A stretch of 64,000 nucleotides of DNA from Chloroflexota bacterium (GTDB lineage Bacteria; Chloroflexota; Anaerolineae; Aggregatilineales; Phototrophicaceae): NCBI GenBank assembly GCA_009841405.1, contig VXLV01000093.1, forward strand, positions 1-64,000, written 5' to 3'. Both the position numbers and the translations under genes were made by a program. The notes under the pieces are model-generated. The model searched no databases, was not told the DNA's origin, and worked only from the letters and a program-made list of their open reading frames with translations. Shown here one piece after another: positions 8,401-17,361 of this stretch (the first letter of the stretch is position 1; the number at the start of each line of letters is the position of its first letter).

Positions 8401-8875
8401 CCTGGCGGTGCTGATGGTGCCCCTGGTGGACCCGACCCTGGCCGCCATCGAAAACGCCGTGCGCGCCTGGGTGGGCATCACCATGTTTAGCGCCGCCTAT
8501 CTGGCGGAGAATGTCCGCGGCGGTTTGCAGTCGATCGACCGCGGCCAGACGGAAGCGGCGCAAGCCGTGGGCTTGTCGACCTGGCAGACGACCCTGCACA
8601 TCCTGCTGCCGCAAGCCTTGCGCGCGGTCATCCCGGCCCTGGTCGGGCAATTCATCTCCTTGTTCAAAGACACATCGCTGGTCTTTATCGTCGGCCTGGC
8701 GGAGATCGTGGGCATCGCCAACCGCGTCGTCGCCCAGCCGGAATTTCTGGGGCGGCGGCAAGAAACATTCCTGTACGTGGCGATCCTGTTCTTCGTCTTC
8801 AGCTATATCATGTCCTACATCAGCCGCCGGATAGAAGCGACCGGCTCGGGCGCGATAAGGGCGCAGCAACTTTGA
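5492..8875 (+). CDS. aapM: Oversized amino-acid ABC transporter permease (AapM/BztC type with large insertion)
   Basis: Second permease subunit, 1127 residues; AapM/BztC proteins are usually around 400. The N-terminus (GWLRQNLFGSPADAVVTIL, then FDWSI) and the C-terminal ~220 residues are family-like. The C-terminal part has GGLMLTMQLTILGV, EVVRGVPLITVLF and the EAA loop EAAQAVGLSTWQ...LPQALRAVIP. Between them lie a soluble, helix-rich segment (about residues 150-510, possibly extracytoplasmic) and a block of many extra membrane helices (about 530-870). The insertion shows no motif I recognise and the frame is open throughout, so it is not an assembly join visible in sequence. The coupled ATPase lies 54 nt downstream. 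Role of the insertion is unknown. Confidence 0.85.
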   Translation: MSEQRNADASQTIINRHDEGTRPPPKLEVGLVGWLRQNLFGSPADAVVTILASLLILVLVFGFFDWSIRTANWFTIINNQRLFMMESFEPEFEWRLALTVLLSALLTGVSLAAWARRSWRLLAGVSVILLAALALFPPIIDALIPQPLSYFTAGNVEIVDRASTLTPQQNLAFIAQEGETVSLRLALDEVADIETLSVLAGFSDRVTNALANAARNRLNQQVRTGDIFDRMISGELTEGLEERTRLTIRTFTRTNDLLASTAQFVETISGRVTANDSTVAELRLWLGRLERAARGLDPRADAILTAVEAVEDGATNLSMTERVPTDLHAAIADLTAITLASEQLEDLGELLVLQLSEDLIGEPDQSDDQEELINPLPREAAFLRDMWVRLLTPQSVLDLYQLGQTPMAVAIRDAQTDAVLAEALLSAADDSVSFKVPADGWYILSKDAAAGETGTAVLAAGGIHPIVERTLSATESRFVRLTDNELVITDPRPIIDGKSAPFVVLIDNQFRGLRDLETYLVHFIPPFFEQVERLLLPFFMTVAWGFALGRALAHLSGENSIFNSRDSRLIVLAWSATPLLVLLAYFALLDGPSGLQGAPAVGLKIAAAVGVVYLVRRYENWLSRANPGEDAEGSLNRLLTYGWGAFPFIMYLMVSGVGGLSGGALGSIVGGLFWLLLMYFIGLNFRNSLGYALLIGGFFAQIAQSFVVNLVWSGWNSEPVSASLIWLAIAAVGVFAGQRGAMLRGSLAASIKRYGYLTSCIVFLFLFVDTNTLAADADASATLLAGLAVVFWLAWMFFSGATRWGANRIIIGLLLLTFLWMQAWTPVNRWSTIYFLLWLTAGALAFKRGANAQTEPQKEVDSLFQRRPVQAALAAVAWLAALLVLPSLVAGLDARGILQTSPQELLPLSDKRIWGGLMLTMQLTILGVGASFPIGLALALGRRSNLPVVKYACILYIEVVRGVPLITVLFLAVLMVPLVDPTLAAIENAVRAWVGITMFSAAYLAENVRGGLQSIDRGQTEAAQAVGLSTWQTTLHILLPQALRAVIPALVGQFISLFKDTSLVFIVGLAEIVGIANRVVAQPEFLGRRQETFLYVAILFFVFSYIMSYISRRIEATGSGAIRAQQL

Positions 8876-8929
8876 TAGCGGCGCGGCGATTGACGCTGCA
8901 GGCGCCGGCGGGTTACCGCGGAGGTTCCA

Positions 8930-9700
<771 letters not shown>

Positions 9701-9718
9701 CCAAGGCGAAGCGCGCAT

Positions 9719-9750
9719 GTCCCTCCCGTGGGTCAACAGGAGGGACGTTT
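9719..9750. terminator. Shared terminator between convergent genes
   Basis: GTCCCTCC pairs with GGAGGGAC around a 12-nt loop, followed by GTTTG on the + strand. It lies between the ATPase gene and the minus-strand DUF3179-DsbA gene and could serve both. Confidence 0.6.
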
Positions 9751-9762
9751 GTCTCGGCTCAG

Positions 9763-11460
9763 TTATTCAGTGTCCAGTTCGGCTTGCAGCGCCGCTCGCA
9801 GCGATTCTGGACTGGCGCCGTCGATGGTCCGGCCGCCGATGACGAAGGTCGGCGTGCTGCGTATGCCCAGCGCCGCGCCGCGATCGTGGTCGAACTGCAC
9901 CGTCGCCACGTGCGTGCCGGCTTCATAGCAACTGCGCAGGGCCGCCTCATCCAGGCCCGCCGCGCCGCCCAGCTGAATCAAGTCTTCGGCGCTGGCTTTC
10001 CCCTGGTCGGCTTGTACGAATATCGCGTCGTGCATTGTCCAGAATTGCTCGTTGCCCTGGTCAAGCGCGCATTGCGCCACTTCGGCCGCGCGCTGGCTGT
10101 AGGGCGGCACGATGATGGGAATGTCGCGGTAGACGAAGTTCACCTGCCCGCCGAATTCTTCCAGCAACGCTTCGACAATGCCCTCCTCGTGCCAGAACTT
10201 GCAGGCGTGGCAGCCATACGCGCCGTACTCAATCAGCGTGACGGGCGCGTCCGGATCGCCCAGGATCGGGTCCAGCTCCAACCGCGCCATCGTCTCCGCG
10301 CTCGGCGGCTGGTAACCGTAGAGCAGGGTGTCTGGATAGAATGCGGCCCAGGCGAACCAGAAATGCGGGAAAGCATTGATCGCTTGCAGCTGCGCGCCCG
10401 CCAGCTCGCCGCTGGTGGAGCTGCCAAAGATGTTCCAGACGCTGCCGGTCTCGGCGTCGACGATCTGGCCGTCTTCGACCCCGAACGCAAGCGTCCGCCC
10501 GTCAACCTGCCGATCAAATAGCGCCGCCATGCCGACATCGCGCGATTGGTCGATGTGGGCGGCGTCCAGCGCGCTGAAGGCGCCCGGCTGCCAGATGGCG
10601 ACCACATCGCGCTCGGCCAGCCGGTCATTGACGACAACTGACTCGGCGAGTACGGCGAAGGGATATGCCACGCGGACATCGCCTATGGCCGCGCCCAGAA
10701 CGCGCTCGGTCGCCATCAGTCGGCCGTCCGGCGCGCCCATGAACAGGAAGGGGCGCTCACTGCTGTCATAGTTGACATAGGGGTTGCTGCCGTAAAAGCG
10801 CCCTTGCGTCGACAGCACCTCGCCCTGCGGATACTGCGCTTTGAACGCGCCGTAGCCGACCAACTGCGAAGGCACGATATCTAGCAGGGTCCCGGTGTGA
10901 GCCCCAACGATGCCCTCGCCGGTCAATTGCTGCCACAGCGACTGCGTCAGATCGTCCCACATGATCAGGTCGCTGTTGCGCAGCAAACCGCTGACGCCGA
11001 AGCGCAGCGTGTCGCCGCCAACCCGCCGGTCGAAGACGATGGCGCTGTTGCAGAGCGGGCAGAAAGTCACGGCGACCGGCGTATCGCCGATGACATCGTT
11101 AGCGATTTCATGGCGCGTCAGAATCGCCAGCGGATACGCGCGCGCAATACCGTCGATTTCGAGCGCGATGACGGGCGAGTTTGCATGCAGCCACAAGTCG
11201 GCCGTGGCCTGATCGTCAAATTGCGGATTGTCGATCGGCGGGATGCCATCGCGCCCGACTCCGCCCGACATGATCTCGTAGAAGACGCCCTCGGCGCTCT
11301 TGCAAACATCGGTGAGATTCCAGACCCGCTGCCAGTTGGTCAGCAGCGCTTCGTCATTAAATGGCGCCGGCGGCTCGTCGCAACTGAGCTGCGCCAGGGA
11401 GACGGCCGGCAGCAGTGTTACGAGAAGCGCCAGGGCGAAGAGTTTGAGTCCCTTATACAT
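9763..11460 (-). CDS. DUF3179 protein fused to a DsbA-like thioredoxin domain
   Basis: Exported two-domain protein of 565 residues. A signal peptide (KLFALALLVTLLPAVSLAQ) leads into a DUF3179 region (about 55-385) with GRDGIPPIDNP, RAYPLAILTRHEI, TFCPLCNSA and SLWQQLTGEG. The C-terminal ~165 residues are DsbA-like: DAPVTLIEYGAYGCHACKFW (CxxC), VYRDIPI, and the cis-Pro loop STPTFVIGG. DUF3179 has no established function; DsbA-family proteins oxidise or isomerise thiols outside the cytoplasm. The fusion suggests that the conserved CPLC Cys pair of DUF3179 takes part in thiol chemistry or holds a metal; this is inference. Start supported by AAAGGA 6 nt before ATG. Confidence 0.88.
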   Translation of the reverse strand: MYKGLKLFALALLVTLLPAVSLAQLSCDEPPAPFNDEALLTNWQRVWNLTDVCKSAEGVFYEIMSGGVGRDGIPPIDNPQFDDQATADLWLHANSPVIALEIDGIARAYPLAILTRHEIANDVIGDTPVAVTFCPLCNSAIVFDRRVGGDTLRFGVSGLLRNSDLIMWDDLTQSLWQQLTGEGIVGAHTGTLLDIVPSQLVGYGAFKAQYPQGEVLSTQGRFYGSNPYVNYDSSERPFLFMGAPDGRLMATERVLGAAIGDVRVAYPFAVLAESVVVNDRLAERDVVAIWQPGAFSALDAAHIDQSRDVGMAALFDRQVDGRTLAFGVEDGQIVDAETGSVWNIFGSSTSGELAGAQLQAINAFPHFWFAWAAFYPDTLLYGYQPPSAETMARLELDPILGDPDAPVTLIEYGAYGCHACKFWHEEGIVEALLEEFGGQVNFVYRDIPIIVPPYSQRAAEVAQCALDQGNEQFWTMHDAIFVQADQGKASAEDLIQLGGAAGLDEAALRSCYEAGTHVATVQFDHDRGAALGIRSTPTFVIGGRTIDGASPESLRAALQAELDTE

Positions 11461-11805
11461 GATCTGTCCTTTTGATTTGGCCTGCGAGTCTTCAGTGAAT
11501 CCAAGATTGTAATGAGAACCTCTGCTGTTTCAGCGCAACCTCCAATATCGTCGCAAGGTTGTAGGGGCGAGCCAGTGGCTCGTCCGCGCTCGCCAAAAAT
11601 TGGATTTGCCTTTTGCATCACTAACTTGGACTTACTTCTGTCAATCGCTTGTGCTATTTGCGCCGTTAGCATAAAGCAGTCGTCTTACAGATAAGTTACA
11701 AACGATTCCCCGGCCGAAGACGGTTTGCGTCGGCCCGCGCTACAGCTGGCCGCAAGTCAGGAGTCGCGCGCAGCCGCCCTATGAATATCCGCGCGACCCG
11801 ACATA
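11461..11805. other. Intergenic region between divergent DUF3179-DsbA and SGNH genes
   Basis: A 345-nt region containing one short palindromic repeat (11561-11587) and an A/T-richer stretch around 11600-11710 that may hold promoters for either gene. I could not fix a convincing -35/-10 pair. No ORF or RNA gene recognised. Confidence 0.4.
11561..11587 (+). repeat. Short palindromic repeat, family A
   Basis: A 27-nt element GTAGGGGCGAGCC...GGCTCGTCCGC, one of nine copies in the window. Stem halves flank a 3-nt loop. Confidence 0.7.
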
Positions 11806-13170
11806 ATGGAAAAGCTACTTTACGTTGACCGCAAAGGATTGCCAGCGCAAATGACCCGGCCGTCCACTGTGCTTGACCGATCGCTAGGTATTCTGGCGAT
11901 CATTGGATTACTGGTCGCTCTGCTCGGCATCGGGTTTGACCTCGTCCCGGGCAGCAGCCCAGGCTTTAGCGCGCCACAGTTGGCCCTGGTCGCGGGGGGA
12001 GCGGCGCTGTCTGTATTTGGCCTGGCGTTGCGGCGGCCACAAACTCGGGGAGCGCTGCGAAGTTACCTGGGGAAGCATTTTCGGGCCATAGTCATCCTTA
12101 CCGTATTGACGCTCTTGGTTCTGGAGTTCGTACTTACCGCCACGGGGTTTCAGACCTACTTCCCGTACGCAGTGCCGGAAAAGTTCCTGGACCCGGCGCC
12201 CTGGTGGACTTGTGACCAATCAGGCTGTCATTACGTGTATGAGGAAATGGTCGCCGCCTGCGCGCGGGGCGAGCTAAGAGACTTGCGCTGCATTGTCAAC
12301 CGGCAGGGGTTCCATGACACGCAGGACTTTGTAGTCGAGCCCGGGTTTGAGCAACGTCTGCGCGTGCTGGTATTGGGCGACTCATTTACGTTCGGCGGGT
12401 CTGCGGATCCAGGCATGTCATTTGTTGAGCTTGTCGAGCAAGCGCATCCTGAATCCGTGGTCTGGAATACGGCCATTCCGGGTTCCGGCACCAACCAGGC
12501 TGTGATGAGCTTCAATACTTACGCGCCTGTCCTGCAACCGCAGCTTACCATACTCGGCTTCTATATGAATGACTTTGACGATAATATGATGCCTGTCGAC
12601 AGCTACTTCATGGGTGTGGATTCGGTGAAATATCCGCTATCGATTCGCAAATACCAGATTGACTTGCGCGGCAACCTGGTCAAGCTGGATCGGCAGTCGG
12701 ACCTGTATTATCGCTATCACCGCGTCGATCCCCCCGTCAGTGAATTGCACCGCATTGTTGGGATAACGCGCCTCGGCAGCCTCGGATTGCGCACGGTCGA
12801 CGCGGCGCTGCAGATGTTCAGCAAGGCCGAGGGGACTCGCCTGCGCCGACGGGTCGAGGTCACGCGCGGCTACCTGGAGGCGCTGCGCGATACTGCCGCT
12901 GCAAAAGAGACGCAATTGCTCGTCCTGCTGATTCCCACGCGCGATGACATAGCCGAGGCTGGCCCGCTTTATCGGAGCGCGCTTCGCCTGCTCGATGACC
13001 TTGAAATCGCCTACATCGATCCCATCGATATTCTGGATGGCCAGCATGATTATGCGTCGCCGCCCGATGTGCACTGGAGCAACGCCGGGCATCAGAAGAT
13101 CGGATCGCTTCTCTCCGCTTGCCTTGAACGATTTATCGCTGATGCAGATCTTGCCAATTGCGCGGGTTAG
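11806..13170 (+). CDS. Membrane-anchored SGNH/GDSL hydrolase-like protein, copy 1
   Basis: Protein of 454 residues with three N-terminal hydrophobic segments (about 28-50, 56-76, 95-115) and a C-terminal SGNH fold. Family blocks are VLGDSFTFGG (nucleophile Ser), GSGTNQAV, LGFYMNDFDDN and DVHWSNAGHQ (Asp-His). The domain begins with a Cys-rich piece (TCDQSGCHYVYEE, then two more Cys before NRQGFH) shared with the paralogue at 15967. SGNH enzymes are esterases or act on O-acetyl groups of envelope polysaccharides; the substrate here is unknown. No clear ribosome-binding site supports ATG 11806, and ATG 11851 is an alternative. The stop overlaps the convergent DUF3179 gene by 4 nt. Confidence 0.75.
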   Translation: MEKLLYVDRKGLPAQMTRPSTVLDRSLGILAIIGLLVALLGIGFDLVPGSSPGFSAPQLALVAGGAALSVFGLALRRPQTRGALRSYLGKHFRAIVILTVLTLLVLEFVLTATGFQTYFPYAVPEKFLDPAPWWTCDQSGCHYVYEEMVAACARGELRDLRCIVNRQGFHDTQDFVVEPGFEQRLRVLVLGDSFTFGGSADPGMSFVELVEQAHPESVVWNTAIPGSGTNQAVMSFNTYAPVLQPQLTILGFYMNDFDDNMMPVDSYFMGVDSVKYPLSIRKYQIDLRGNLVKLDRQSDLYYRYHRVDPPVSELHRIVGITRLGSLGLRTVDAALQMFSKAEGTRLRRRVEVTRGYLEALRDTAAAKETQLLVLLIPTRDDIAEAGPLYRSALRLLDDLEIAYIDPIDILDGQHDYASPPDVHWSNAGHQKIGSLLSACLERFIADADLANCAG

Positions 13171-14291
13171 CTGCTGACGCCGTCCAGCCGGGTCGCCGGG
13201 TGAAAGGCCGCCCAGGCGAACCAGAAGTGCGTGGCTGCGTGAGTCTGACGAAGTCGCGCGCCGACTAGGGGCCCGGCAAGAGCTTCGCCCAGGATAGACC
13301 AGCGGCTGCCGGTTTCGTAGTCCGCAAAGCCGTCGCCGTCGTGATAAAAGCTCAGGGTCCGCTCGTTGTCCAGTCGGCGCTCAAACATCAGCGCCATGCC
13401 CACATCCCGCGACGAGTCGATGTCGGTTTGGTCCAGCGCGCTGGCGGCGCCCGCCTGCCAGAAGACGACGATGTCGACATCGACGACCCGGTCATTGATG
13501 ACGCGAAGCTCCCGCAGCAGCGGGAAGCTGTAAGCCAGGGGCAGCTTGCCAATCTCGGCGGCCAGGACGCGCTCGGTAGGATGAAGCCGACTGTCGGGCG
13601 CGCCGCGGAAAAGGAAGGGCGCGACGCTGCTGTCATACCCAACGTAGGGGTTGCGGCCGTACGCGCCCAAGGGACCCTGTAGCACGTTGCCCTGCGGATA
13701 GCGCTCGCGGAAGACGCCGAAACTGATCATCTGCGAAGTCACGAACTCAAGTCGCTGTCCGCTGTATTCGCCGGCGATGGCGTAGCCGGTCAGCTGCTGC
13801 CACCAGGATTCAGTCGCGTCGTCCCACATAATCAGGTCGCTGTTGAGCAGATTGCCGGTGACGCCGAAGCGCAGCGTTTTGCCATCCACGCGCCGCTCAT
13901 AGACCAGGGCGCTGTTGCAGAGCGGGCAGAATGTCACCGCGATGGGTATTCCGCCAACGACATCGTTGACGATTTCATGACGCGTCAGCACCTCCAGGGG
14001 ATAGGCGCGGGCATCGCCGGCGACGTTGACTGCGACAAGGGGCGAATTGGCGGAGAGGTGAAATACGCTCTCGACCGGCTGGAAGCGCGGATTGTCTATC
14101 GGCGGGATGCCATCGCGGGGAACGCCGCCGGATACCACGTCGTCCAAATCAATCAGCGACTTGCTGAAGTCGGTCTTCCAGCCGGCTGTCGGTCCGGCCA
14201 TCATCGCATTGCCGAACCACCAGAATGCCGCCAGCGCGATTGCCCCGGCAATAAGCAGCCTAAGCGCGCGTGAACCCGGTATCCGTGACAT
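13167..14291 (-). CDS. DUF3179 protein, membrane-anchored
   Basis: Protein of 374 residues with an N-terminal membrane anchor (LRLLIAGAIALAAFWWFG) and one DUF3179 domain. Conserved stretches are PRDGIPPIDNPRF, RAYPLEVLTRHEIVNDV, TFCPLCNSALVYERR and SWWQQLTGYAI. The end WFAWAAFHPATR matches the other copies. The start was moved from 14339 to ATG 14291, which has AGGAG 5 nt upstream. It follows the next DUF3179 gene by 62 nt on the same strand, so the two are probably one operon. Function is unknown; the conserved CPLC pair may be redox active or bind metal (inference). Confidence 0.85.
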   Translation of the reverse strand: MSRIPGSRALRLLIAGAIALAAFWWFGNAMMAGPTAGWKTDFSKSLIDLDDVVSGGVPRDGIPPIDNPRFQPVESVFHLSANSPLVAVNVAGDARAYPLEVLTRHEIVNDVVGGIPIAVTFCPLCNSALVYERRVDGKTLRFGVTGNLLNSDLIMWDDATESWWQQLTGYAIAGEYSGQRLEFVTSQMISFGVFRERYPQGNVLQGPLGAYGRNPYVGYDSSVAPFLFRGAPDSRLHPTERVLAAEIGKLPLAYSFPLLRELRVINDRVVDVDIVVFWQAGAASALDQTDIDSSRDVGMALMFERRLDNERTLSFYHDGDGFADYETGSRWSILGEALAGPLVGARLRQTHAATHFWFAWAAFHPATRLDGVSS

Positions 14292-14353
14292 CAAGTCTCC
14301 TGCGGCAAAGCGCAATCGCGGCGCGGCCGCTCCGTCCAAAACCGAGCCGCAGC

Positions 14354-15523
14354 TTAGCTGCTGTAGATTCGCGTCTCTGGATAGAAAGCGGCCCAGGCAA
14401 ACCAGAAGTGCGGGAAGGCGTTTATCCAGCGCAGTTGGCGGCCTGCGAGCTCGCCGGAGATGGCTTCGCCAAATGCGTTCCAGGTCGATCCCGTTTCTTC
14501 GTCGCGAAATCCGCCGGCGCCCTCGGCGACGAAGCTCAGCCGTCTACCGTCCAAGGTTGCTTCGTACATGCCGGCGGCGCCCGTGTCGCGGGCGTTGTCG
14601 ATGAGTCGGTCGCCAAGCGCGCTGGCGACGCCGCCCTGATAAAATATCACGAGCGGCGTATCCGCTACGACGTCGTTGATGACCCGCTCCGCCCGCAGCG
14701 CTTTGAAGGGATAAGCGACTGCGACTTCGCCGATGGTCGCGGCCAGCACGCGGTCAACCGGCGAATCAAGCCGCGGGTCAATTTCGCCCCGATACAAGAA
14801 GGGGCGGCCGGGTTGCGAATCGTAGTCGCCGTAGGGATTGACGCCGTATCGGCGGTTGTAGCCGGTCTCGCGCGACATCACCAGGCCATCGGGGTATCTC
14901 GCTGCGAAGCTGCCGAAGCCGATCACTTGCGACGGCACGATATCCAGCAGCGTTCCCGCATAGGCGCCAACCAGGCCTTCGCCCGTCAGCTGCTGCCACC
15001 AGGATTCGCTCTGCCGGTCGAACATGATCAGATCGCTGTTGCGCAACATACCGCTGACGCCGAAGTCCAGCAGCTCGCCAGCGACCGTTCGCGCGAAAGT
15101 GACGGCGCTATTGCAGAGCGGGCAGAAGGTCACGGCAATGGGCAGACCGGCGATCTCGTCATTGGCGATTTCGTGCCACATCAAAATCGCCAGCGGGTAG
15201 GCGCGCGCATCGCCGTCGATCTCCACGGCAATCACGGGCGAGCGCTGGCTGAGCCATTCGCCCGCGCTTTCGATGGTTTCCAAGGCCGGGTCGGTGACCG
15301 AGGGGATGCCGTCCTTGACCGGATTGCCAACCGAAATCTCAGCGAAGTCTACGATACTCTGGCAGAAGTCGGTCGACCAGTTGACTGTGCGCAGATTGGT
15401 CGGGCGGCAATCCTGTTCATCCGCGCTTAAGACCTGCGCCGCGCCGAGTAGAAACGCGCCGGCGACGAGGACGAAGAGACGCAGTAGATGGCTCGCGCGA
15501 GGCGAAGTCTCGATAGCGCTCAT
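14354..15523 (-). CDS. DUF3179 protein, secreted
   Basis: Exported DUF3179 protein of 389 residues with an N-terminal signal segment (LLRLFVLVAGAFLLGAAQ). It shares RAYPLAILMWHEIANDEI, TFCPLCNSAVTFAR, SWWQQLTGEGLVG and HFWFAWAAFYPET with its neighbours. Before the domain it carries Cys residues in EQDCRP and TDFCQS. AAGGA lies 10 nt before the ATG. First gene of a probable two-gene operon with the membrane-anchored copy. Function unknown. Confidence 0.85.
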   Translation of the reverse strand: MSAIETSPRASHLLRLFVLVAGAFLLGAAQVLSADEQDCRPTNLRTVNWSTDFCQSIVDFAEISVGNPVKDGIPSVTDPALETIESAGEWLSQRSPVIAVEIDGDARAYPLAILMWHEIANDEIAGLPIAVTFCPLCNSAVTFARTVAGELLDFGVSGMLRNSDLIMFDRQSESWWQQLTGEGLVGAYAGTLLDIVPSQVIGFGSFAARYPDGLVMSRETGYNRRYGVNPYGDYDSQPGRPFLYRGEIDPRLDSPVDRVLAATIGEVAVAYPFKALRAERVINDVVADTPLVIFYQGGVASALGDRLIDNARDTGAAGMYEATLDGRRLSFVAEGAGGFRDEETGSTWNAFGEAISGELAGRQLRWINAFPHFWFAWAAFYPETRIYSS

Positions 15524-15966
15524 GCGGTGATTTTCCTTGCCGGCCGGTCACTGCCTCACAGGTTAACGCACGCTCATTACGATTAAGTTACGTCTTTTCG
15601 CGTGCTGTTGACATACTGCAGCGGCCGGACTGCTGCCTGTGCAAGCCGCCGGGCTCATGGCGTGTAGACTGCAGCCTATATGCTATATTAATCTTCTGAC
15701 CTTGATTAGGCACATATAACGCTCTTCGAATTATCGGCGACCCTGGGACGGTACGCACGCTGCAAGCCTATAATCGTCATGCGCCCTCCCATGAGCCGCA
15801 GCTTGCCACTCTCGGCTTTGCGATGAACGATTTCGATGACAATTAGAGATTGGACCGCGCCGGCGAAACAGTCTTCGGCCGCTCGCTTGCGGCGCACGTG
15901 TTCGCGGCATTGAGCGTTAAATCGTGGTATAGTTGGGCGCGCTCAATAAAATGTGCCAAACTGCAA
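15524..15966. other. A/T-richer intergenic region
   Basis: About 440 nt between a minus-strand DUF3179 gene and the second SGNH gene. It is noticeably richer in A/T than its surroundings, particularly 15660-15720. The ORF track extends the SGNH frame into it, but the composition and an extended -10 element at 15925 argue that the first ~115 nt of that frame are not translated. No repeat or RNA gene recognised. Confidence 0.4.
15925..15933 (+). promoter_or_regulatory. Extended -10 promoter element for SGNH copy 2
   Basis: TGGTATAGT matches the TGnTATAAT extended -10 with one mismatch; the -35 region is weak. Transcription would start near 15940, favouring translation starts at 15967 (GTG) or 16015 (TTG). 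Confidence 0.4.
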
Positions 15967-17328
15967 GTGTTGCGAGGTTGGCGACTTGTACACGGCAGAG
16001 GGCGGCGAACGCTCTTGAAACCCGTCACGTCTTTGCTCTTCTTCTTCGGCGTCTTGATTGCTCTCTTCGGCATCGGCGTCGATTACTTGTTGCCAGACGC
16101 CAGCCCCGGTATCAATCTGCCTCAGCTGCTCGTTATCCTGGCTGGATTGGCAGTCAGTTTACTTGCGACGCGGGTTCAAAGCGCTAGATTCCAGCGGGCG
16201 GTAACTAGCCGGCTCGGACGTAGCTTGGCGGCGGCTCTTATTGTCGCGTTGACCACCATCATTGCGCTTGAAGTTGCGCTGGCGGCCGCCGACATACGCA
16301 CGCATTATCGCGATTTCTCAACCGATACCACGCTCACTGCTCGGCCCATGTGGACATGCGGCGCAGCCGGCTGCCACTACGTCTACGAGGCGGTTCAAGC
16401 CGGCTGCGCGATCGGCGAGTTCAGCGGGCGACTCTGCAGCCTCAACAAGCAGGGCTACGCAAGCGCCGTAGATTTCGCGCGGCCAGCCGACTGGGAAGGC
16501 AGACAGCGTATTTTGCTTCTGGGCGACTCCTTTACCTGGGGTTTGTCCTCGACTATGGGCTGGTCGTTTGCAGAATTCTTGGAGAGGGAATTGCCGGACG
16601 CGCTCATCTGGAATACCGGCATCCCTGGCGCGGGCACCAACCAAGCGCTCTTGGCCTTCGAGGTATACGCCCCGGTCCTGCGCCCGCAGCTGACAATCCT
16701 GGGTTTCGTCCTCAATGACTTCAACGATAATTTGCTGCCAATCGACTCGTGGCTGAACGCGCTTGACGCCGATGGACAAGCGATCCACATTCGGAAATAC
16801 GCCATTGACGAACGTGAAAATGTTACTGCGCTCGACCTCGAAACGCTCGGCTTCATCAGCGCGCATGGCCGGCAACCGCCTTCTCACCCGCTGGAAAGAT
16901 ATCTGGGCGTCACGCGCTTGGGCACCTTGCTGCTTCGATTTAGAGACATGACCGCGGGCCCGACGGAACCGCAAGTTTACGAGCGCCGCCGCCAGGTCAC
17001 GAAGCAGTATCTGCTTGAATTGAAACAGGCAGTTTCGGCGAGCGGCTCGGAACTGCTCGTCATCATGGTCCCCTACGCGGCCGATGTTAAAAGAATTGAG
17101 AGCCCTAATCGGCGCTTTCGGATTGCCACAGAGTTGATGCGAGAACTGGAAATTCCATACCTGAACCCGATCCATATCCTTGATCCAGTATCCGATTACT
17201 ATTCGGGCGACGAAGGCCACTGGACCAACTCCGGCCATCAAAAGGTCGGCGAGCTGCTCAGCGAGTGCGTCCAGCGATTCCTTGCCAGCGGCGCGTTCGC
17301 CGATTGCGCGCACATCGTGACGCCCTGA
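15967..17328 (+). CDS. Membrane-anchored SGNH/GDSL hydrolase-like protein, copy 2
   Basis: Paralogue of the protein at 11806, with the same order of parts. N-terminal hydrophobic segments (SLLFFFGVLIALFGIGV and two more) lead to the Cys-rich piece TCGAAGCHYVYEAVQAGC. SGNH blocks LLLGDSFTWG, GAGTNQAL, LGFVLNDFNDN and GHWTNSGHQ follow. The catalytic Asp equivalent (copy 1: DVHW) is less clear here, since the stretch reads DEGHW. The start is uncertain: the track Met at 15850 is upstream of the likely promoter. GTG 15967 was chosen, and TTG 16015 is the alternative. Probably an envelope esterase or acyl-transfer enzyme; substrate unknown. Confidence 0.72.
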   Translation: MLRGWRLVHGRGRRTLLKPVTSLLFFFGVLIALFGIGVDYLLPDASPGINLPQLLVILAGLAVSLLATRVQSARFQRAVTSRLGRSLAAALIVALTTIIALEVALAAADIRTHYRDFSTDTTLTARPMWTCGAAGCHYVYEAVQAGCAIGEFSGRLCSLNKQGYASAVDFARPADWEGRQRILLLGDSFTWGLSSTMGWSFAEFLERELPDALIWNTGIPGAGTNQALLAFEVYAPVLRPQLTILGFVLNDFNDNLLPIDSWLNALDADGQAIHIRKYAIDERENVTALDLETLGFISAHGRQPPSHPLERYLGVTRLGTLLLRFRDMTAGPTEPQVYERRRQVTKQYLLELKQAVSASGSELLVIMVPYAADVKRIESPNRRFRIATELMRELEIPYLNPIHILDPVSDYYSGDEGHWTNSGHQKVGELLSECVQRFLASGAFADCAHIVTP

Positions 17329-17361
17329 ATGCCCGCCCGCTAGAGACGAGGATGCCGACGG

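Noticed and set aside
14270-15430. 386-aa + strand ORF over the DUF3179 gene
   Set aside because: Antisense frame. The minus-strand protein has a signal peptide, the CPLC motif and clear paralogues.
13167-15523. Adjacent DUF3179 genes as one gene broken by a frameshift
   Set aside because: Each has its own N-terminal membrane or signal segment, ribosome-binding site and complete domain, so they are separate paralogues.
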